Shown: positions 12,163 to 12,268 of the stretch, one piece after another
Layout: every line of letters begins with the position of its first letter
Numbering within the stretch: position 1 is the stretch's first letter
Source: Candidatus Rokuibacteriota bacterium
GTDB lineage: Bacteria; Methylomirabilota; Methylomirabilia; Rokubacteriales; CSP1-6
NCBI GenBank assembly: GCA_016201575.1
Contig: JACQCN010000042.1
Coordinates: forward strand, 1 to 12,268
Length of the DNA: 12,268 nt
Reading direction: 5' to 3'
Program-made: the position numbers and the translations under genes
The notes under the pieces: generated by a model
What the model saw: only the letters and a program-made list of their open reading frames with translations
The model's database searches: none
What the model was told of the DNA's origin: nothing

Positions 12163-12268
12163 TCACGAACGGTAGTCGCGGGTGGCGGGCGGGTCCTGTC
12201 GCAGGGCGCAGCCCCGCGGGTCCGGCTCCGTCACCCACTCTCCCGAACGCCGCGCTGCGCGCGGCGCA
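12163..12268 (-). CDS. Possible C-terminal fragment of an unrecognised minus-strand gene
   Basis: On the minus strand, an open frame enters from the window edge and ends at TGA (12165-12163). It reads in part SGEWVTEPDPRGCALRQD and ends PPATRDYRS. Nearly every codon in the last 28 ends in G or C, which is the coding signature of this genome, and the composition is protein-like. No family is recognisable from ~34 residues. An 8-bp stem with a TGC loop (CGCCGCGC/GCGCGGCG, 12248-12266) lies inside it and could instead mark non-coding repeat DNA. Confidence is low. Confidence 0.3.
   Translation of the reverse strand, partial: APRAARRSGEWVTEPDPRGCALRQDPPATRDYRS

Noticed and set aside
10946..12238. 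430-codon open frame on the - strand opposite the ABC ATPase
   Set aside because: Shadow composition; the ATPase reading is clear.
12248..12266. Hairpin at the window edge as an intrinsic terminator
   Set aside because: No T tract is visible before the window ends, and it lies about 130 bp past the ATPase stop inside a possible minus-strand coding frame.
1..12268. CRISPR arrays, tRNAs, rRNAs, insertion-sequence ends
   Set aside because: No regularly spaced direct repeats, no tRNA-like cloverleaf with a TTCGA loop, and no transposase core or terminal inverted repeats were seen by eye on either strand.

Overview
This is a very GC-rich bacterial segment with dense coding and strong G/C preference at third codon positions. 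GTG and TTG starts are common, and long antisense shadow ORFs lie opposite most genes. The gene content (hybrid GAF/PAS histidine kinase, PilZ-like and zinc-ribbon proteins with an arginine-rich DRRxGERR motif, an amidohydrolase_2/SDR pair, an RsbU-RsbW-RsbV set) fits an uncultivated soil or subsurface lineage such as Rokubacteria/Methylomirabilota. That assignment is an impression, because the window contains no marker gene.

Layout: 1-149 is the 3' end of a carboxymuconolactone decarboxylase-like gene. It converges, with 8 bp between stops, on a 3.7 kb hybrid sensor histidine kinase on the minus strand (158-3841). From 3842 to 5415 there is a small unrecognised gene (+), a PilZ-like gene (-) and a possible 32-codon CxxC microprotein. 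Positions 5416-7314 hold a two-gene catabolic-looking operon, an ACMSD-type amidohydrolase and a short-chain dehydrogenase. From 7353 to 8074 on the minus strand are a short winged-helix-like remnant and a six-cysteine zinc-ribbon protein. Positions 8073-8443 carry a decayed response-regulator receiver domain broken at two T runs. From 8623 to 10291 is a complete partner-switching operon (PP2C phosphatase, anti-sigma kinase, STAS antagonist). It is preceded by a promoter region that reads as both a sigma-54 and a sigma-70 -10 element, and it is followed by a GC hairpin. From 10374 to 12115 is an MFS-like membrane protein of half the usual length, translationally coupled (4-bp overlap) to a PotA/UgpC-like ABC ATPase with a degenerate signature motif. 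The last ~100 bp may be the 3' end of a minus-strand gene.

Functional reading: much of the window is signal transduction. The hybrid kinase would sense periplasmic ligands (dCache) and cytoplasmic ligands (GAF, GAF, PAS) and feed a phosphorelay. The RsbU/W/V set would control an anti-sigma or kinase switch whose sigma factor or other target is not encoded here. No transposon, CRISPR array, tRNA or rRNA was seen. The most unusual items are the half-size transporter coupled to an ABC ATPase with a non-canonical signature, two apparently leaderless promoter/start arrangements, the degenerate receiver domain, and the sigma-54-like element ahead of the partner-switching operon.
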